Assembly (NCBI RefSeq): GCF_041530365.1
Contig: NZ_CP168034.1
Span: 620,001-684,000 of the forward strand
Source: Capnocytophaga sp. ARDL2
GTDB lineage: Bacteria > Bacteroidota > Bacteroidia > Flavobacteriales > Flavobacteriaceae
Direction: 5' to 3'
Length of the DNA: 64,000 nt
The position numbers were made by a program, and so were the translations under genes. Shown here in pieces: positions 52,881-63,289 of this stretch. Each line of letters begins with the position of its first letter. Positions within the stretch are counted from its first letter, which is position 1. The notes under the pieces were generated by a model. That model had not been told where the DNA came from. It ran no database searches and saw only the letters and a program-made list of their open reading frames with translations.

Positions 52881-54899
52881 ATGAATAAAAATAAAACTAA
52901 AATTTTCTTTACAGCATTGGCATTAGGATTGACTTTTAATGCAAATGCACAAACTGATGAAGAGAGAAAAAAAATTGTAAAAGATTACGATCAGGAATGG
53001 TTAGAAAACTTTGCAAAAGAGCAATCAGAGAAATATCATAGAGATATGAAAATTGCTGTACAAAAAGCAAAAGAATTAGGAAAGCCATTAGAAGGTGTTA
53101 CCGAAGATGGGAGATATTATAGTCTTGTAGGTATTACAGAAGACGAAAATTTGAAATATTATATCACAAATAATAATACAACTCCGAGTTCTATCCAAAC
53201 TGCAAGAGTACAACACTTACACAACGGAGGTTCTCTAGGTTTGAATATCGAAGGACAAGATATGAATATTGGTATTTGGGACGATGGACCTGTTTTTTAC
53301 CAACATACAAGTATAGGGTCTAACCGTGTTTCAATAAAAGACAATTCAGGTTCTTCTGCTGCAGGAGAACATGCAAGTCATGTGGCTGGAACGATGGTTG
53401 CAAACAACAACATTCCAGGTATCAAAGGTATGGCACCACAAGCAAATCTATGGTCAAACAACTGGACTAATGATACTTATGAAATGACAACTCAAGCCGC
53501 AGAAGGATTGTTGATTTCAAACCATTCGTATGGAGCAGATTATGTTGCCTTAGGATTGTCCTCTAATCCTGCTGAGTTTGGACAATACAATGTCGATGCA
53601 AGAACATTGGATTTACTTTTGTTCAATGCAGATAGATACTCTGTGGTAATTGCCGCAGGAAACTCAAGAAACGGAGATTATCGCGGAGGACAAATTTATT
53701 ATTTCAATACTGCAAAAGGAGGGGCAGATTTAATTCATGGAGACGCTGTGTCAAAGAATGCTTTTGTAGTTGCAGCTATTAATGGAATAGAAAATTATAC
53801 TTCCGCTAGTGACGCTACGATGTCACATTTTAGTCAATGGGGACCAACAGATGATTTTAGAATTAAACCAGATATTTCTGCAAAAGGTGTAGGGGTTAGA
53901 TCTGTGAGTATCAGTGGAACAAATGCAACAGAGTCGAAACAAGGTACTTCTATGGCAGCACCTTCTGTAACGGGAGTGTTTACATTGTGGCATCAATATT
54001 ATAGACAACAATTCCCTACGAGAGGATATATGCGTTCTGCAACAGTAAAGGCTTTGATGGCAATCTCAGCAGACGAAGCAGGAAGATACCAATCGGCGAA
54101 TACAACTACTTGGACAACTTCTCCAGACGGTCCCGATCATCGTTTCGGTTGGGGAGTAATCAATGCTAAAAAAGGAGCAGAAATCATCAGAAATGCCAAA
54201 AACTCTACAGCCGTAGGACACAAGTCTCGCATTTTGGAATTGGAATTAACCAACGGACAAACTTACGAAATTCAAATCCAAACTCCGGGTAGTATGCCTT
54301 TGAAAGCAGCGATTGCATGGACAGACCCAGCTGGAACGACGAAATCAGGATCCGACAACTCTTCTCCTGCTTTGGTAAACGATTTGGATTTGCGTATCAT
54401 AAGACCTGGTGGACAAGAAGTTTTGCCTTGGGCTTTGAATAAAGATTGGAATAATATCTATGCGTCCCGTACGGACAACAATGTAGACCCTGTTGAGGTT
54501 GTAGAATACAAAGGAGCAGCGTCGGGTGTCGCAAGTCCTGGTTTATACACTATTAGAGTAACTCACAAAGGAACATTAATGGGTGGTTCTCAAAAATATT
54601 CATTAATCATCTCTGGTGAGGATACAAATGTTTCTGTTGAAGAAAAAGTATTTGACAACTTGACTGTTTATCCAAATCCTACAACTGATTTGTTGAACAT
54701 CAAAGCTGATTTTGCTAGTATTGCAAATGCTACTGTAGAATTGTATGATATTACTGGTAAGAAAATCATAACTGATGCTGGTCTTTTCAATAATACTGAC
54801 AATGCTACGCTAGATATTTCTCACTTGCAAACAGGTATGTACATCTTGCGTTTGAAAAATGACGGAAAAGTACAAGAAGTTAAAGTAATTAAGAAATAA
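52881..54899 (+). CDS. Subtilisin-like (S8) protease with T9SS sorting domain
   Basis: Secreted serine protease of 672 aa. Signal peptide (MNKNKTKIFFTALALGLTFNANAQ), catalytic Asp in NIGIWDDGP (D134), His in GEHASHVAGT (H164), oxyanion Asn region VIAAGNSRNGD and Ser in QGTSMAAPSVTG (about 356). After the catalytic domain comes a beta-sandwich (MPLKAAIAWTDPAGT, LVNDLDLRIIRPGGQ) and a C-terminal type A sorting domain LTVYPNPTTDLLNIK to GMYILRLKNDGK. It would be exported by the type IX system and act at or outside the cell surface. Confidence 0.93.
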   Translation: MNKNKTKIFFTALALGLTFNANAQTDEERKKIVKDYDQEWLENFAKEQSEKYHRDMKIAVQKAKELGKPLEGVTEDGRYYSLVGITEDENLKYYITNNNTTPSSIQTARVQHLHNGGSLGLNIEGQDMNIGIWDDGPVFYQHTSIGSNRVSIKDNSGSSAAGEHASHVAGTMVANNNIPGIKGMAPQANLWSNNWTNDTYEMTTQAAEGLLISNHSYGADYVALGLSSNPAEFGQYNVDARTLDLLLFNADRYSVVIAAGNSRNGDYRGGQIYYFNTAKGGADLIHGDAVSKNAFVVAAINGIENYTSASDATMSHFSQWGPTDDFRIKPDISAKGVGVRSVSISGTNATESKQGTSMAAPSVTGVFTLWHQYYRQQFPTRGYMRSATVKALMAISADEAGRYQSANTTTWTTSPDGPDHRFGWGVINAKKGAEIIRNAKNSTAVGHKSRILELELTNGQTYEIQIQTPGSMPLKAAIAWTDPAGTTKSGSDNSSPALVNDLDLRIIRPGGQEVLPWALNKDWNNIYASRTDNNVDPVEVVEYKGAASGVASPGLYTIRVTHKGTLMGGSQKYSLIISGEDTNVSVEEKVFDNLTVYPNPTTDLLNIKADFASIANATVELYDITGKKIITDAGLFNNTDNATLDISHLQTGMYILRLKNDGKVQEVKVIKK

Positions 54900-54906
54900 T
54901 AATAAC

Positions 54907-54938
54907 AAAAAAATCCGACGAAATCGTCGGATTTTTTT
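54907..54938. terminator. Bidirectional terminator between protease gene and sbcC
   Basis: Stem AATCCGACG / CGTCGGATT with A/T flanks between convergent genes. Confidence 0.9.
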
Positions 54939-57900
54939 ATGTTTTGATGGTTTGAATTACACTTCCTTCATTCGTTTTGGTAATAGAAAGCGAGAAGGGT
55001 ATTTGTTCTTTCAGAGCTTCTAAATGCGAAATGATTCCTACGATATGGCTTTCACTTTGCAGTTGAGCTAGTGTTTCGAAAATGATATGCACCGACTCAC
55101 TGTCTTGTGTTCCAAACCCTTCGTCGATAAAGAAAAATTTCTTTTTCAATTCAGGCGATTGTGTACTTTCTGCCAATGCCAATGCCAAACTCAAAGAAGC
55201 CTGAAATGATTGACCTCCTGAAAGGGTTTTTACACTTCGTGCTTTGCCATCGTTGAGGTAATCAATGATTTCCAATTGTCCTTTTTCGTTGATAGAAAGA
55301 CTCAACTGATTGCGTGTCATACGGAGAAATCTCTGGTTGGCCACATCGCACAACTGACGCAAATATACATTGGCTATGTATTGTACAAATCCCAAACCAT
55401 TGAAGAGTTTTTTTATCAATTTTAGGTTCTCTTCTCGAGTTTTCAATTGATGTAATTTTTCTTCTAGTTCTTGCTTTTCTTTGAGCGATTTCTCTTGTTC
55501 TTTCCATTCCTTTTCTAGCAATGTAGATTCTTTGGTAAGCTGTTCCAATTGGTTTTTTAGTTCGTTGCAAGACTGCAATTGTGTTTCGTAATCTTCAGTA
55601 GAAAAGCGTTCGTTTTTTGTTACTTCTTTCAGCTGATTGATTCGCAGATTTACCATATTCAATTCGGCGTGAAACTCGTTGATTTGTTTTTGCAATTCGG
55701 CTACATCCCAATCTTTTTTTAAAATTGCTTTTACATTTTCAATTGAACTGAAATTTTTTGTAATAATCAAATCGTTCAACTCTTTTTCTACTAGATAAAT
55801 TTCCTCTTTCAATTGTTTTAACGAAAGGAGATTTGCCTCGTAGATCCCTTCTATTTTTGAAATGGCTTGTTTATCAAACTGAATTTTTTCTAAAATTTCC
55901 TGATAGTTTTTTATCGTTTGATTGATCAATGTTTGTAATTCGCTTTGTTTTTTCTCCAATTCTTGTTTTGAAAACTCTTTTACATCTAAAAAGTTTAATG
56001 CTTGAAGTGAAGTTTCAGCGATTTTTCGTTGTTCTTTTTTTACATCGATTGCTGTTTGAAATTCTTTGATGCCATTGTTGTATTTTTCGTCATTTTGTCG
56101 GCATTCATCAATTGTTGTTTGTGTATTTTTTATTTTTTGTTGTAACTGTTCGATTTGATTTTCGATGCGTAATGAATTTGATTTTTTTAGTTCAAAATCC
56201 TTTTCATCGGTACAAAAATCCCTCCATTGAAACAGTTTGTTGTGTTCCAAAACATTGTGCTCTTTCGACTTTGAGAGTTCGACTGCTGTTTGCAGTAATT
56301 GGTCTTGTGTCTTTTTTTCGTTTAACAATTTAGCAAATTCTTTTTCTTTATCATCAATAGCTTCAACTTGTTGTTTTAGCAAAGTGATTTCTTGCTTTAA
56401 TATCGTTTTTTCTCTTTCTACATCGTTGGTTTCCAAAATATTCGGATGTTTTTTTGAACCACAAAGCGGACACACACCTGTTTCGTGCAATTGCGTGGTG
56501 TAGGCACTCAGTTTTTCGTGAACTTCAACCGTAGAAAGTTGTTCTTCTAGTTGATTGATTTTTAGTTTGTAATCTTTTTTCTTTGATAAAAATTCATTGG
56601 GCGTATGTTGCCAATCCCATTGATTTGCTGTTAGTTGTCTTTCGATGTTTTTTAATTCGTCTTCGATTTTTGAAATAGAAAATTTACTTTCGTTTTGCTG
56701 TTGTAGCAAAAGATTGTATTTGTCGTACCATTTTCCTATTTCCAACAATTTTTCGGTCGGAATTAGTTGCGTTTTCAAATGTTTTAATTCGTTTTCATAT
56801 TCGGTTAAAAACAACTTTTCACTATGGAGTTTTCTTTTGTTTTCCTCGATAGCTTTTGTGCCGTTTTCTGTGCGTTTTTCCAAATGTTCGATTTCATCGA
56901 TTAGTGTTGCACGATGAATCAACTGTGTATAATCGTTTAGTCTTTTTTGATAAATATCTATGTTTAAATAATTCTTTTTTATGGGTGCAAATTGTTTTTC
57001 TTCTTCATCTAAACTAAATTTTAAATGTTTCAATTTCAATTCATCTTTCTCAATGGTTGAATGTAAAATTGCCATTTTACTGTTTTTATCTTCAAAAACT
57101 GAAAATTTTCCCGAAAACAAACGATTGATTTCTTCGTATTCTTGAATTTCTTTTTGTTTTTGGTTGATAGCTGGAGTGTTGAGTTCCAATTTTCGTTTGC
57201 GTTCCTCTTTGACTTCCAATTCCTCGATTTTTTCTTTCAATTTTTCCATAATTTGCAATCGAGCATATTCTATTTCTGTTTTAGTCGAAATCTTTGATAG
57301 CAATTCGGAAATAGATTTAAACTGACTTTCCAGTGAGTTACAACGCTCGAGACTGGTGTTTTGATACGCCTGTATTTCCCCTTCCTTGAAAGTGAGTTTT
57401 TCGTGATTTTTGTTGTACAATTCACTAGTTTTTGCAGACAAATCAAAGCGGTTGAGGTGGAAAATTTCCTGTAACATTTGGGTACGGTCTTTTTCCGATA
57501 ATTCTAAAAACTCTTTGAATTGCCCTTGAGGAATAATCACTGTGCGTTTGAAGTTTACATAGCTCATTCCTACGATTTTTTCTATATCAATTTGGTCGAT
57601 GGGTACCCATTTTTCGTTGATTTTTTCGTAAAATGTGGTATAGCTATGCTTGATGTCTTCAAACTTTTTGGAATTGCGACGATATTCTCTCTCTACACGA
57701 AAGATTTTGTTTTCATAATTGAGAAATTCAAGGGCGATAAACGAGCGATTACTCTTTAAGTTCATCATGTTGTAGGCACGAAGGTCTTTGCTGTTGAGTC
57801 GTTCGGTTTCTCCATATAATGCAAAGCTAATAGCTTCTAAAATAGAAGATTTTCCTGAACCTACGCTTCCAAAAATTCCAAACAATCCGGCATCGTTGAG

Positions 57901-57972
57901 TTGAGAAAAATCAATTTCTTGTCGTGTTTGATACGAATAAAGACCTTCGATAGTCAAGTGAATTGGAATCAT
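54937..57972 (-). CDS. sbcC: Exonuclease subunit SbcC (Rad50-like)
   Basis: SMC-like ATPase (1011 aa) that with SbcD opens and degrades hairpin or blocked DNA ends. Walker A GIFGSVGSGKSSILEAI near residue 35, Q-loop VIIPQGQFKEFLELSEKDR, long coiled coils, zinc hook CPLCGSKKHP near residue 480, ABC signature KTLSGGQSFQASLSLALALAE and Walker B FFFIDEGFGTQD. The start overlaps the sbcD stop by 4 bp, so translation is coupled. Confidence 0.96.
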   Translation of the reverse strand: MIPIHLTIEGLYSYQTRQEIDFSQLNDAGLFGIFGSVGSGKSSILEAISFALYGETERLNSKDLRAYNMMNLKSNRSFIALEFLNYENKIFRVEREYRRNSKKFEDIKHSYTTFYEKINEKWVPIDQIDIEKIVGMSYVNFKRTVIIPQGQFKEFLELSEKDRTQMLQEIFHLNRFDLSAKTSELYNKNHEKLTFKEGEIQAYQNTSLERCNSLESQFKSISELLSKISTKTEIEYARLQIMEKLKEKIEELEVKEERKRKLELNTPAINQKQKEIQEYEEINRLFSGKFSVFEDKNSKMAILHSTIEKDELKLKHLKFSLDEEEKQFAPIKKNYLNIDIYQKRLNDYTQLIHRATLIDEIEHLEKRTENGTKAIEENKRKLHSEKLFLTEYENELKHLKTQLIPTEKLLEIGKWYDKYNLLLQQQNESKFSISKIEDELKNIERQLTANQWDWQHTPNEFLSKKKDYKLKINQLEEQLSTVEVHEKLSAYTTQLHETGVCPLCGSKKHPNILETNDVEREKTILKQEITLLKQQVEAIDDKEKEFAKLLNEKKTQDQLLQTAVELSKSKEHNVLEHNKLFQWRDFCTDEKDFELKKSNSLRIENQIEQLQQKIKNTQTTIDECRQNDEKYNNGIKEFQTAIDVKKEQRKIAETSLQALNFLDVKEFSKQELEKKQSELQTLINQTIKNYQEILEKIQFDKQAISKIEGIYEANLLSLKQLKEEIYLVEKELNDLIITKNFSSIENVKAILKKDWDVAELQKQINEFHAELNMVNLRINQLKEVTKNERFSTEDYETQLQSCNELKNQLEQLTKESTLLEKEWKEQEKSLKEKQELEEKLHQLKTREENLKLIKKLFNGLGFVQYIANVYLRQLCDVANQRFLRMTRNQLSLSINEKGQLEIIDYLNDGKARSVKTLSGGQSFQASLSLALALAESTQSPELKKKFFFIDEGFGTQDSESVHIIFETLAQLQSESHIVGIISHLEALKEQIPFSLSITKTNEGSVIQTIKT

Positions 57973-59177
57973 GGTTGGGTAATTTCTTTAAATAAGTTTT
58001 TAATATCTTCGTTGGGTTCTTGGTTGTTGTTTTTCAATTTGAAATAATCGACAAACAATTCCCATTCGCTTTTGTTTAGGTTGATGTTGTGGTGTTCTTG
58101 GTTGTTTTTTTTGCCTTTTTTCACAATTTGAGGAATTAGATAAACGATTTTGTCATGAGCGGCAAACAATCGCTTTTTGTCCTCGTTTTTGATAAATTCA
58201 TCACTGCAAAAGGTAAGCTCGACATAGGTGTTTTTATGATTTTCAAGAAATTGAACCGCATTTTCAATGTCGTTGAATGTTGGTCTATGTAATTGATATC
58301 CAGATGAAAGTGGTAAGCGATTGACAACAGTTTTTTTGTTGGGAAATAATTCTACAATAGCTACAGCCTTTTGCTGACCTGCTTCACTAAAACTATAGCA
58401 AAGAGGAGAAGAGGCATACACTATAGGACAGTTTTCTGTCCCTATATCGTTGAAATTGTGTAAATGTCCCAAAGCTACATATTGAAATTCAGTTGGAATA
58501 GCGTCGGTATAAATCAAATCTGCCGTACCGATTTTGAGCGGTTTTTCGCCGTCGGGTTCGTCGAGTAGGGGAGTGTTTCGCTTGTTCATATACAGATGTG
58601 TAACCAAAAGATTTACCCCTTGATTGTCGCAGTAGTTTGTTGCAATTTTTTGCCAGTGATTTTTTAAGGCATCGTTGAGAGCCTGTTCACGGTCTTCGCC
58701 CATATAAGATTTCAATCGCCATTCGTTGGCAAAAGGTGTAAGAGCAACTCGCACAGGAAAATCTATCGAATTGATTTTCAATTCTACAAAGCCTTTGTCG
58801 GATTGCAAAATTTCAAACCCTTTTGCTTTGTAGGGAGCAATCCTATCGAGAGGAAATCCTGTGAGTATAATTCCATTTATTTTTGCTAATGCATTGGGAG
58901 CGTTGATAAAAGCAGGAGCATCGTGATTTCCAGCAATCGCAATCACGGGTCTGTTCCCGTGGTCTGAAAGTTGAATAAGTGTTTCAAAAAACAATTCGAT
59001 AGCCTCAGCGGGTGGATTGAACGAATCAAATAAATCACCAGCAACGACAACCATATCTACGCTTTCGCGATTTGCGATGCATATGATTTCGTTTAGTACA
59101 GCTTTTTGCTCTTCGATGCGACTAAAACGGTCGAGTCTTTTTCCTAAATGCCAATCGGCAGTGTGAAGTAGTTTCAT
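57969..59177 (-). CDS. sbcD: Exonuclease subunit SbcD (Mre11-like)
   Basis: Metallophosphoesterase nuclease partner of SbcC (402 aa). Phosphoesterase motifs are TADWHLGKRL (residues 6-15), VVAGDLFDSFNPP, AIAGNHDAP and VALGHLHNFN, all metal-binding. Preceded by a -7 element TATTTTTG on the minus strand (59199-59206). Confidence 0.96.
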   Translation of the reverse strand: MKLLHTADWHLGKRLDRFSRIEEQKAVLNEIICIANRESVDMVVVAGDLFDSFNPPAEAIELFFETLIQLSDHGNRPVIAIAGNHDAPAFINAPNALAKINGIILTGFPLDRIAPYKAKGFEILQSDKGFVELKINSIDFPVRVALTPFANEWRLKSYMGEDREQALNDALKNHWQKIATNYCDNQGVNLLVTHLYMNKRNTPLLDEPDGEKPLKIGTADLIYTDAIPTEFQYVALGHLHNFNDIGTENCPIVYASSPLCYSFSEAGQQKAVAIVELFPNKKTVVNRLPLSSGYQLHRPTFNDIENAVQFLENHKNTYVELTFCSDEFIKNEDKKRLFAAHDKIVYLIPQIVKKGKKNNQEHHNINLNKSEWELFVDYFKLKNNNQEPNEDIKNLFKEITQP

Positions 59178-59204
59178 TTTGTATGGATAAATGCTTTACA
59201 AAAA

Positions 59205-59238
59205 TAAAAAAAACTCTCCATACGTGCTATCGAGAGTA
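59205..59238 (-). terminator. Terminator of the frameshifted OMP gene
   Basis: Stem ACTCTC / GAGAGT with a 13-nt loop, then a T-run on the minus strand. It overlaps the sbcD promoter region. Confidence 0.65.
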
Positions 59239-59271
59239 AATTATTAAAAAGAAAAGTTATTATATATACCC

Positions 59272-59842
59272 TTAGAATCTGTAACCAAAAGCGATACCAC
59301 CTCTAAAGAAAAACTCTCTTACTTCTGTAGAAAAATTTTTACCGATTTCACCAGTGAGGTCAACTACCATTCCTTTTCTGTTGAGTAGTTTGTAAACCAA
59401 ATCCAATACCAGTGTCTGTAAATGATTTTTCGCTTGTTGCTACATTAGCAACTCCTGTAAGATATTGATATTCTTTATAGTCTCTTTTAGAAACATTTAA
59501 AAAACCTTCGGCAAAAAATCCATTTGCTTCTCCTTCGTTTGTCTCAGAAAAATAATATCTTACAACAAACGGAGTTACTGCAAAATCTTCTTTAATATCT
59601 CTAGTTCCAGAGAAATCAGAATCAAAGTCATCCATTCCTAAACTAATAGACGCACCAACTCCTAATGTACTATTTGGAAAATACTCATAACTAAATTTTG
59701 CACTGTGTCCCATTAGCAATTGTACAACGTCTAATCTTATTTCACTTGTACGTGATGGTGTTTCATTGTTGTTTAGGTTCAACTCTTGTCCAAACGATTG
59801 ATCTACTGTTAATAATCCTATGATAAATGCTGATTTTTTCAT
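59272..59842 (-). pseudogene. Putative outer-membrane beta-barrel protein, one frameshift near the end
   Basis: From 59842, MKKSAFIIGLLTVDQSFGQ (signal peptide) and strands FSYEYFPNSTLGVGASISLGM, TPFVVRYYFSE and NGFFAEGFLNVSKR read to TGIGFGLQTTQQKRNGS and stop at 59360. In another frame the end reads LVYKLLNRKGMVVDLTGEIG to EFFFRGGIAFGYRF, a normal barrel C-terminus with final Phe, stopping at 59272. One extra base in GGATTTGG (near 59395-59402) accounts for it. Function unknown. Confidence 0.75.
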
Positions 59843-59992
59843 CTCTTAAAATTTTTAGTTGTTAAATCAACAAATAATAAAAAAACTTAATTCAAACTAT
59901 TTTAGTTGAAAAAAATCATTTTTATTTTAAGAATAAGGAAAATTTTGTACCAATTTTTAAGAGAAATATTAAAGTTAGTCATATACATAGTT

Positions 59993-62161
59993 TTACAATT
60001 TCTGCAAAATAAAATCTGTCATTTTGTTGTAGAGCTGTACACGAGTAAAGCCTCCGTAAATTCCGTGGTTTTTGTCTGGATAAATCAACCAATCAAAATT
60101 TTTGTTTTGGTGTACCAATTTATTAATCAATACCATAGCATTCTGCACATGCACATTGTCATCGGCTGTACCGTGAATCAACAAATAATTTCCTTTCAGT
60201 TTGTGTGCGTGTGTAATCGGTGAATTTTCATCATATCCCGACGGATTTTCTTGCGGTGTGGTCATAAATCTCTCTGTGTAAATCGTATCGTAAAAACGCC
60301 ACGAAGTTACCGGTGCTACAGCAATGGCAGTTTTGAACACCTCATTTGCCTGAAACAAACAGTTACTCGACATAAATCCTCCAAAACTCCAACCCCAAAT
60401 TCCGATGCGACTTTCGTCTATATCTTCTCTTTGTGCCATTTGTTTGGCTACAAAAATTTGGTCTTCTACTTCGTATTTACCCAACTCTTTTTGTGTACAT
60501 TTCTTAAAATCAGCTCCTTTGTAGCCTGTCCCTCTTCCGTCCACACACAAAATAGCATAACCTTGCTGTGCTAACGATTGATGCCATAAATCATTGCCCG
60601 AAAGCCAGGTGTCGGCTACTTGTTGCGATCCTGGTCCTGAATATTGAAACATTAGTAAAGGATATTTTTTTCCTGCTTCTTTATTGGTTGGTTGAATCAT
60701 ATAAGCATTCAAATCATGCCCTAATTCATTTTTAATGGTAAAAAACTTTTTTTTAGGCAATCGATACCCATTGATAATTTCTTCCAATCGCTGATTTGAA
60801 ACCAAATTTTTCAATAGTTTTCCGTCAATTGCATCTGCCAAATCATAAGAAGGAGCTTTTTCCGTTGATGAAAATTTGTTGATATAATGAGTATATTGCG
60901 AATTGAATACTGCCGAATTGGTTCCCTTGTTTTTGCTCAATAATTTTTTGTTTTTTCCATTTAGGGAAATGCTGTACACATCACGATAAATCGAACCTCT
61001 TTCAACCGATTGATAATAAATTGTTTTCGTTTTTTCGTTCAAGCCATAATATTGAGTTACTTCCCAATTTCCATCAGTGATTTGCTTGATTAATTTTCCT
61101 TTTATTGAATAATGATACAAATGATTGTACCCAGATTTTTCACTTGTCCAAATAAAAGAATTGTCATTTAGGAACGTAAGATTGTCGTGTATATCCACAT
61201 ACGCCTTGTCTGTTTCCTTTATAATGATTTCTTTTTTCAAAGTTTTAGCATTTACCAAATTGAAATTCAATTCGTTTTGATGACGATTTAATATTTGAAC
61301 CGAAAGCAAATCACTGTCGTTTGTCCATTTTATACGAGGAATGTAAAAATCGTTATACGAACTAAAATCGATGTTTTTCGTCAATTTTTGCTCAATATCG
61401 TATAAATGTAGCGATACTTTTGCGTTTTTTTCTCCCGCTTTTGGATATTTGAAAACTTCTTGTTTTGGGTACAAATCTTTTCCGTACACATTCATTGAAA
61501 ACTCAGGTACTTGCGATTCGTCAAATTTGATATATGCCAAAGTAGTTCCGCTTTTGTTCCATTCAAAGGCACGAACAAAGCCAAATTCTTCTTCATACAC
61601 CCAATCGGTAATTCCGTTGACGATATGATTTTTCTTTCCGTCGGTAGTAATTTTGTCGGTTTGTAAAGTGTTTAAATCCAATATGTGCAAATTGTTTTGA
61701 AAGACAAAAGCAACATGAGTTCCCTGCGGATTGATGGTAGGTTCTTGAATTTGTGAATTGGAAATTTTAATCAATTTTTCGGTGGTACGATTATAGATAT
61801 AAAAAATCGAAGTAAACGAATGTCTATAAATAGGAGCATAATTAGTAGCAAAAAGTACTAAATTTTCATCTTCTGAAAATTGAATATTTGAAATTTCTGT
61901 AACCTGTGGAAATTTTTCATTAGAAAAAGCGGTATAAACCTTTTGTTGTGTAAGAAAATCATACACATTGATTTCAGTATGCAGACCATTTCGTTCCAAT
62001 ACCACATATTGATTAGACTTTGGTAACGATTGCAAATCTTGCATGGTTTTGGGTTGAAATTTGCCACCCCAAATTTGTTCTACCGTAATTTCATTTTGCG
62101 AAAAACCTATCGCACTGCCCAGTAATAAAACAAATAATGTAAATATTGATTGTATGTTCAT
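59993..62161 (-). CDS. Dipeptidyl peptidase IV (S9B family)
   Basis: Exported serine exopeptidase (722 aa) that removes X-Pro or X-Ala dipeptides. Signal peptide MNIQSIFTLFVLLLGSAIGFSQ, beta-propeller domain at about 60-480 with the glutamate loop TDWVYEEEFGFV that binds the peptide N-terminus, and an alpha/beta hydrolase domain with Ser in GWSFGGFMSS, Asp in HGTADDNVH and His in DKNHGIYGG. Peptide-using Bacteroidota rely on this enzyme for nutrition. A TATTTTTG -7 element precedes it on the minus strand (62192-62199). Monocistronic. Confidence 0.95.
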   Translation of the reverse strand: MNIQSIFTLFVLLLGSAIGFSQNEITVEQIWGGKFQPKTMQDLQSLPKSNQYVVLERNGLHTEINVYDFLTQQKVYTAFSNEKFPQVTEISNIQFSEDENLVLFATNYAPIYRHSFTSIFYIYNRTTEKLIKISNSQIQEPTINPQGTHVAFVFQNNLHILDLNTLQTDKITTDGKKNHIVNGITDWVYEEEFGFVRAFEWNKSGTTLAYIKFDESQVPEFSMNVYGKDLYPKQEVFKYPKAGEKNAKVSLHLYDIEQKLTKNIDFSSYNDFYIPRIKWTNDSDLLSVQILNRHQNELNFNLVNAKTLKKEIIIKETDKAYVDIHDNLTFLNDNSFIWTSEKSGYNHLYHYSIKGKLIKQITDGNWEVTQYYGLNEKTKTIYYQSVERGSIYRDVYSISLNGKNKKLLSKNKGTNSAVFNSQYTHYINKFSSTEKAPSYDLADAIDGKLLKNLVSNQRLEEIINGYRLPKKKFFTIKNELGHDLNAYMIQPTNKEAGKKYPLLMFQYSGPGSQQVADTWLSGNDLWHQSLAQQGYAILCVDGRGTGYKGADFKKCTQKELGKYEVEDQIFVAKQMAQREDIDESRIGIWGWSFGGFMSSNCLFQANEVFKTAIAVAPVTSWRFYDTIYTERFMTTPQENPSGYDENSPITHAHKLKGNYLLIHGTADDNVHVQNAMVLINKLVHQNKNFDWLIYPDKNHGIYGGFTRVQLYNKMTDFILQKL

Positions 62162-62348
62162 TTTGTAGGTGTTTTAAAATATTATTTCACACAAAAATAC
62201 GTTTAGCATATAAAAACGTACTAATGATTGGACGGCTAAATTACATAAATTTATTACGTATAACAAATTTTGGGTAAAACGAACTATGGTAAAAAAGGAT
62301 AAATAACTAAGATTGAATGCCGTTTTTTACAAAAAAAGAAAAAAACTA

Positions 62349-62378
62349 TTGTGTTGTAAAATAAAATGTTTAATTTTG
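62349..62378 (+). promoter_or_regulatory. Consensus promoter of the rplM-rpsI operon
   Basis: TTG at 62349-62351, 19 bp, TAATTTTG at 62371-62378, an excellent match. A short TCCC-TTAATT-GGGA hairpin follows in the leader (about 62382-62395), a possible L13 autoregulatory element. Confidence 0.8.
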
Positions 62379-62428
62379 CAGTCCCTTAATTGGGAAAGGA
62401 ATGTTTAATTAATAAAAAGTAATTTATT

Positions 62429-62884
62429 GTGGAAAGTTTAAGCTACAAGACTATTTCGGCAAACAAAGCTACAGCTCAAAAAGAATGGGTTGTTGTAGAT
62501 GCTGAGGGGCACAACTTGGGACGCTTGGCTTCTAAAGTAGCAAACCTACTTAGAGGAAAGTACAAACCAAGCTTTACGCCTCATGTGGACTGTGGAGATA
62601 ATGTAATCGTTATCAACGCAGAAAAAATCAACCTTACAGGAAACAAGTTGAACGACAAAGTATATGTTCGTCACACAGGTTATCCAGGAGGACAGAGAGA
62701 ATTGACAGCTAAAGTAATGCAAGAGAAAAATCCAGCATTATTGATCGAGAAAGCTGTAAAAGGAATGTTGCCTAAAAACAAATTAGGAGCACAATTATTC
62801 CGTAATTTAAATGTTTATGTAGGTGGAGAGCACAAACACGAAGCTCAACAACCTAAAACCGTTAACTTAAACGAATTGAAGTAA
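62429..62884 (+). CDS. rplM: 50S ribosomal protein L13
   Basis: A 151-aa ribosomal protein. It uses a GTG start ([20 protein letters not shown]), which agrees with the N-terminus of flavobacterial L13. [52 protein letters not shown] and [20 protein letters not shown] are universal L13 blocks. The stop overlaps the rpsI start by one base. Confidence 0.97.
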   Translation: MESLSYKTISANKATAQKEWVVVDAEGHNLGRLASKVANLLRGKYKPSFTPHVDCGDNVIVINAEKINLTGNKLNDKVYVRHTGYPGGQRELTAKVMQEKNPALLIEKAVKGMLPKNKLGAQLFRNLNVYVGGEHKHEAQQPKTVNLNELK

Positions 62885-63270
62885 TGGCAGTTATTCACAA
62901 AATCGGTAGAAGAAAAACCGCAGTAGCTCGTGTATATGTTTCTCAAGGAAGTGGAAACATCACGGTGAACAAAAAAGATTTCACAACTTATTTCCCAACT
63001 GCAACTTTACAATACAAAGTTACTCAGCCTTTGGTAATGACTGAAAACGCTGACAAATACGATGTAAAAGTAAATGTATATGGTGGAGGAACTACAGGAC
63101 AAGCAGAGGCAGTGCGTATGGCAATTGCAAGAGCTATGTGCGAAGTAGATGTAGAAAACAGAGCAATCTTGAAACCAGAAGGATTATTGACTCGTGACCC
63201 TCGTATGGTAGAGCGTAAGAAATTTGGTCAGAAGAAAGCTCGTAAGAGATTCCAATTCTCTAAACGTTAA
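62884..63270 (+). CDS. rpsI: 30S ribosomal protein S9
   Basis: A 128-aa ribosomal protein, always paired with L13. [42 protein letters not shown] and the C-terminal [25 protein letters not shown], whose last residues reach the decoding site. Overlaps rplM (TAATG). Confidence 0.98.
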   Translation: MAVIHKIGRRKTAVARVYVSQGSGNITVNKKDFTTYFPTATLQYKVTQPLVMTENADKYDVKVNVYGGGTTGQAEAVRMAIARAMCEVDVENRAILKPEGLLTRDPRMVERKKFGQKKARKRFQFSKR

Positions 63271-63289
63271 TATTTTATATTATTATTTA

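Noticed and set aside
55262..55570. ORFs in other frames within sbcC, pheS, alaS, DPP-IV and fumarase
   Set aside because: They lie fully inside strong coding regions and encode no recognisable domain; shadows of the real genes.
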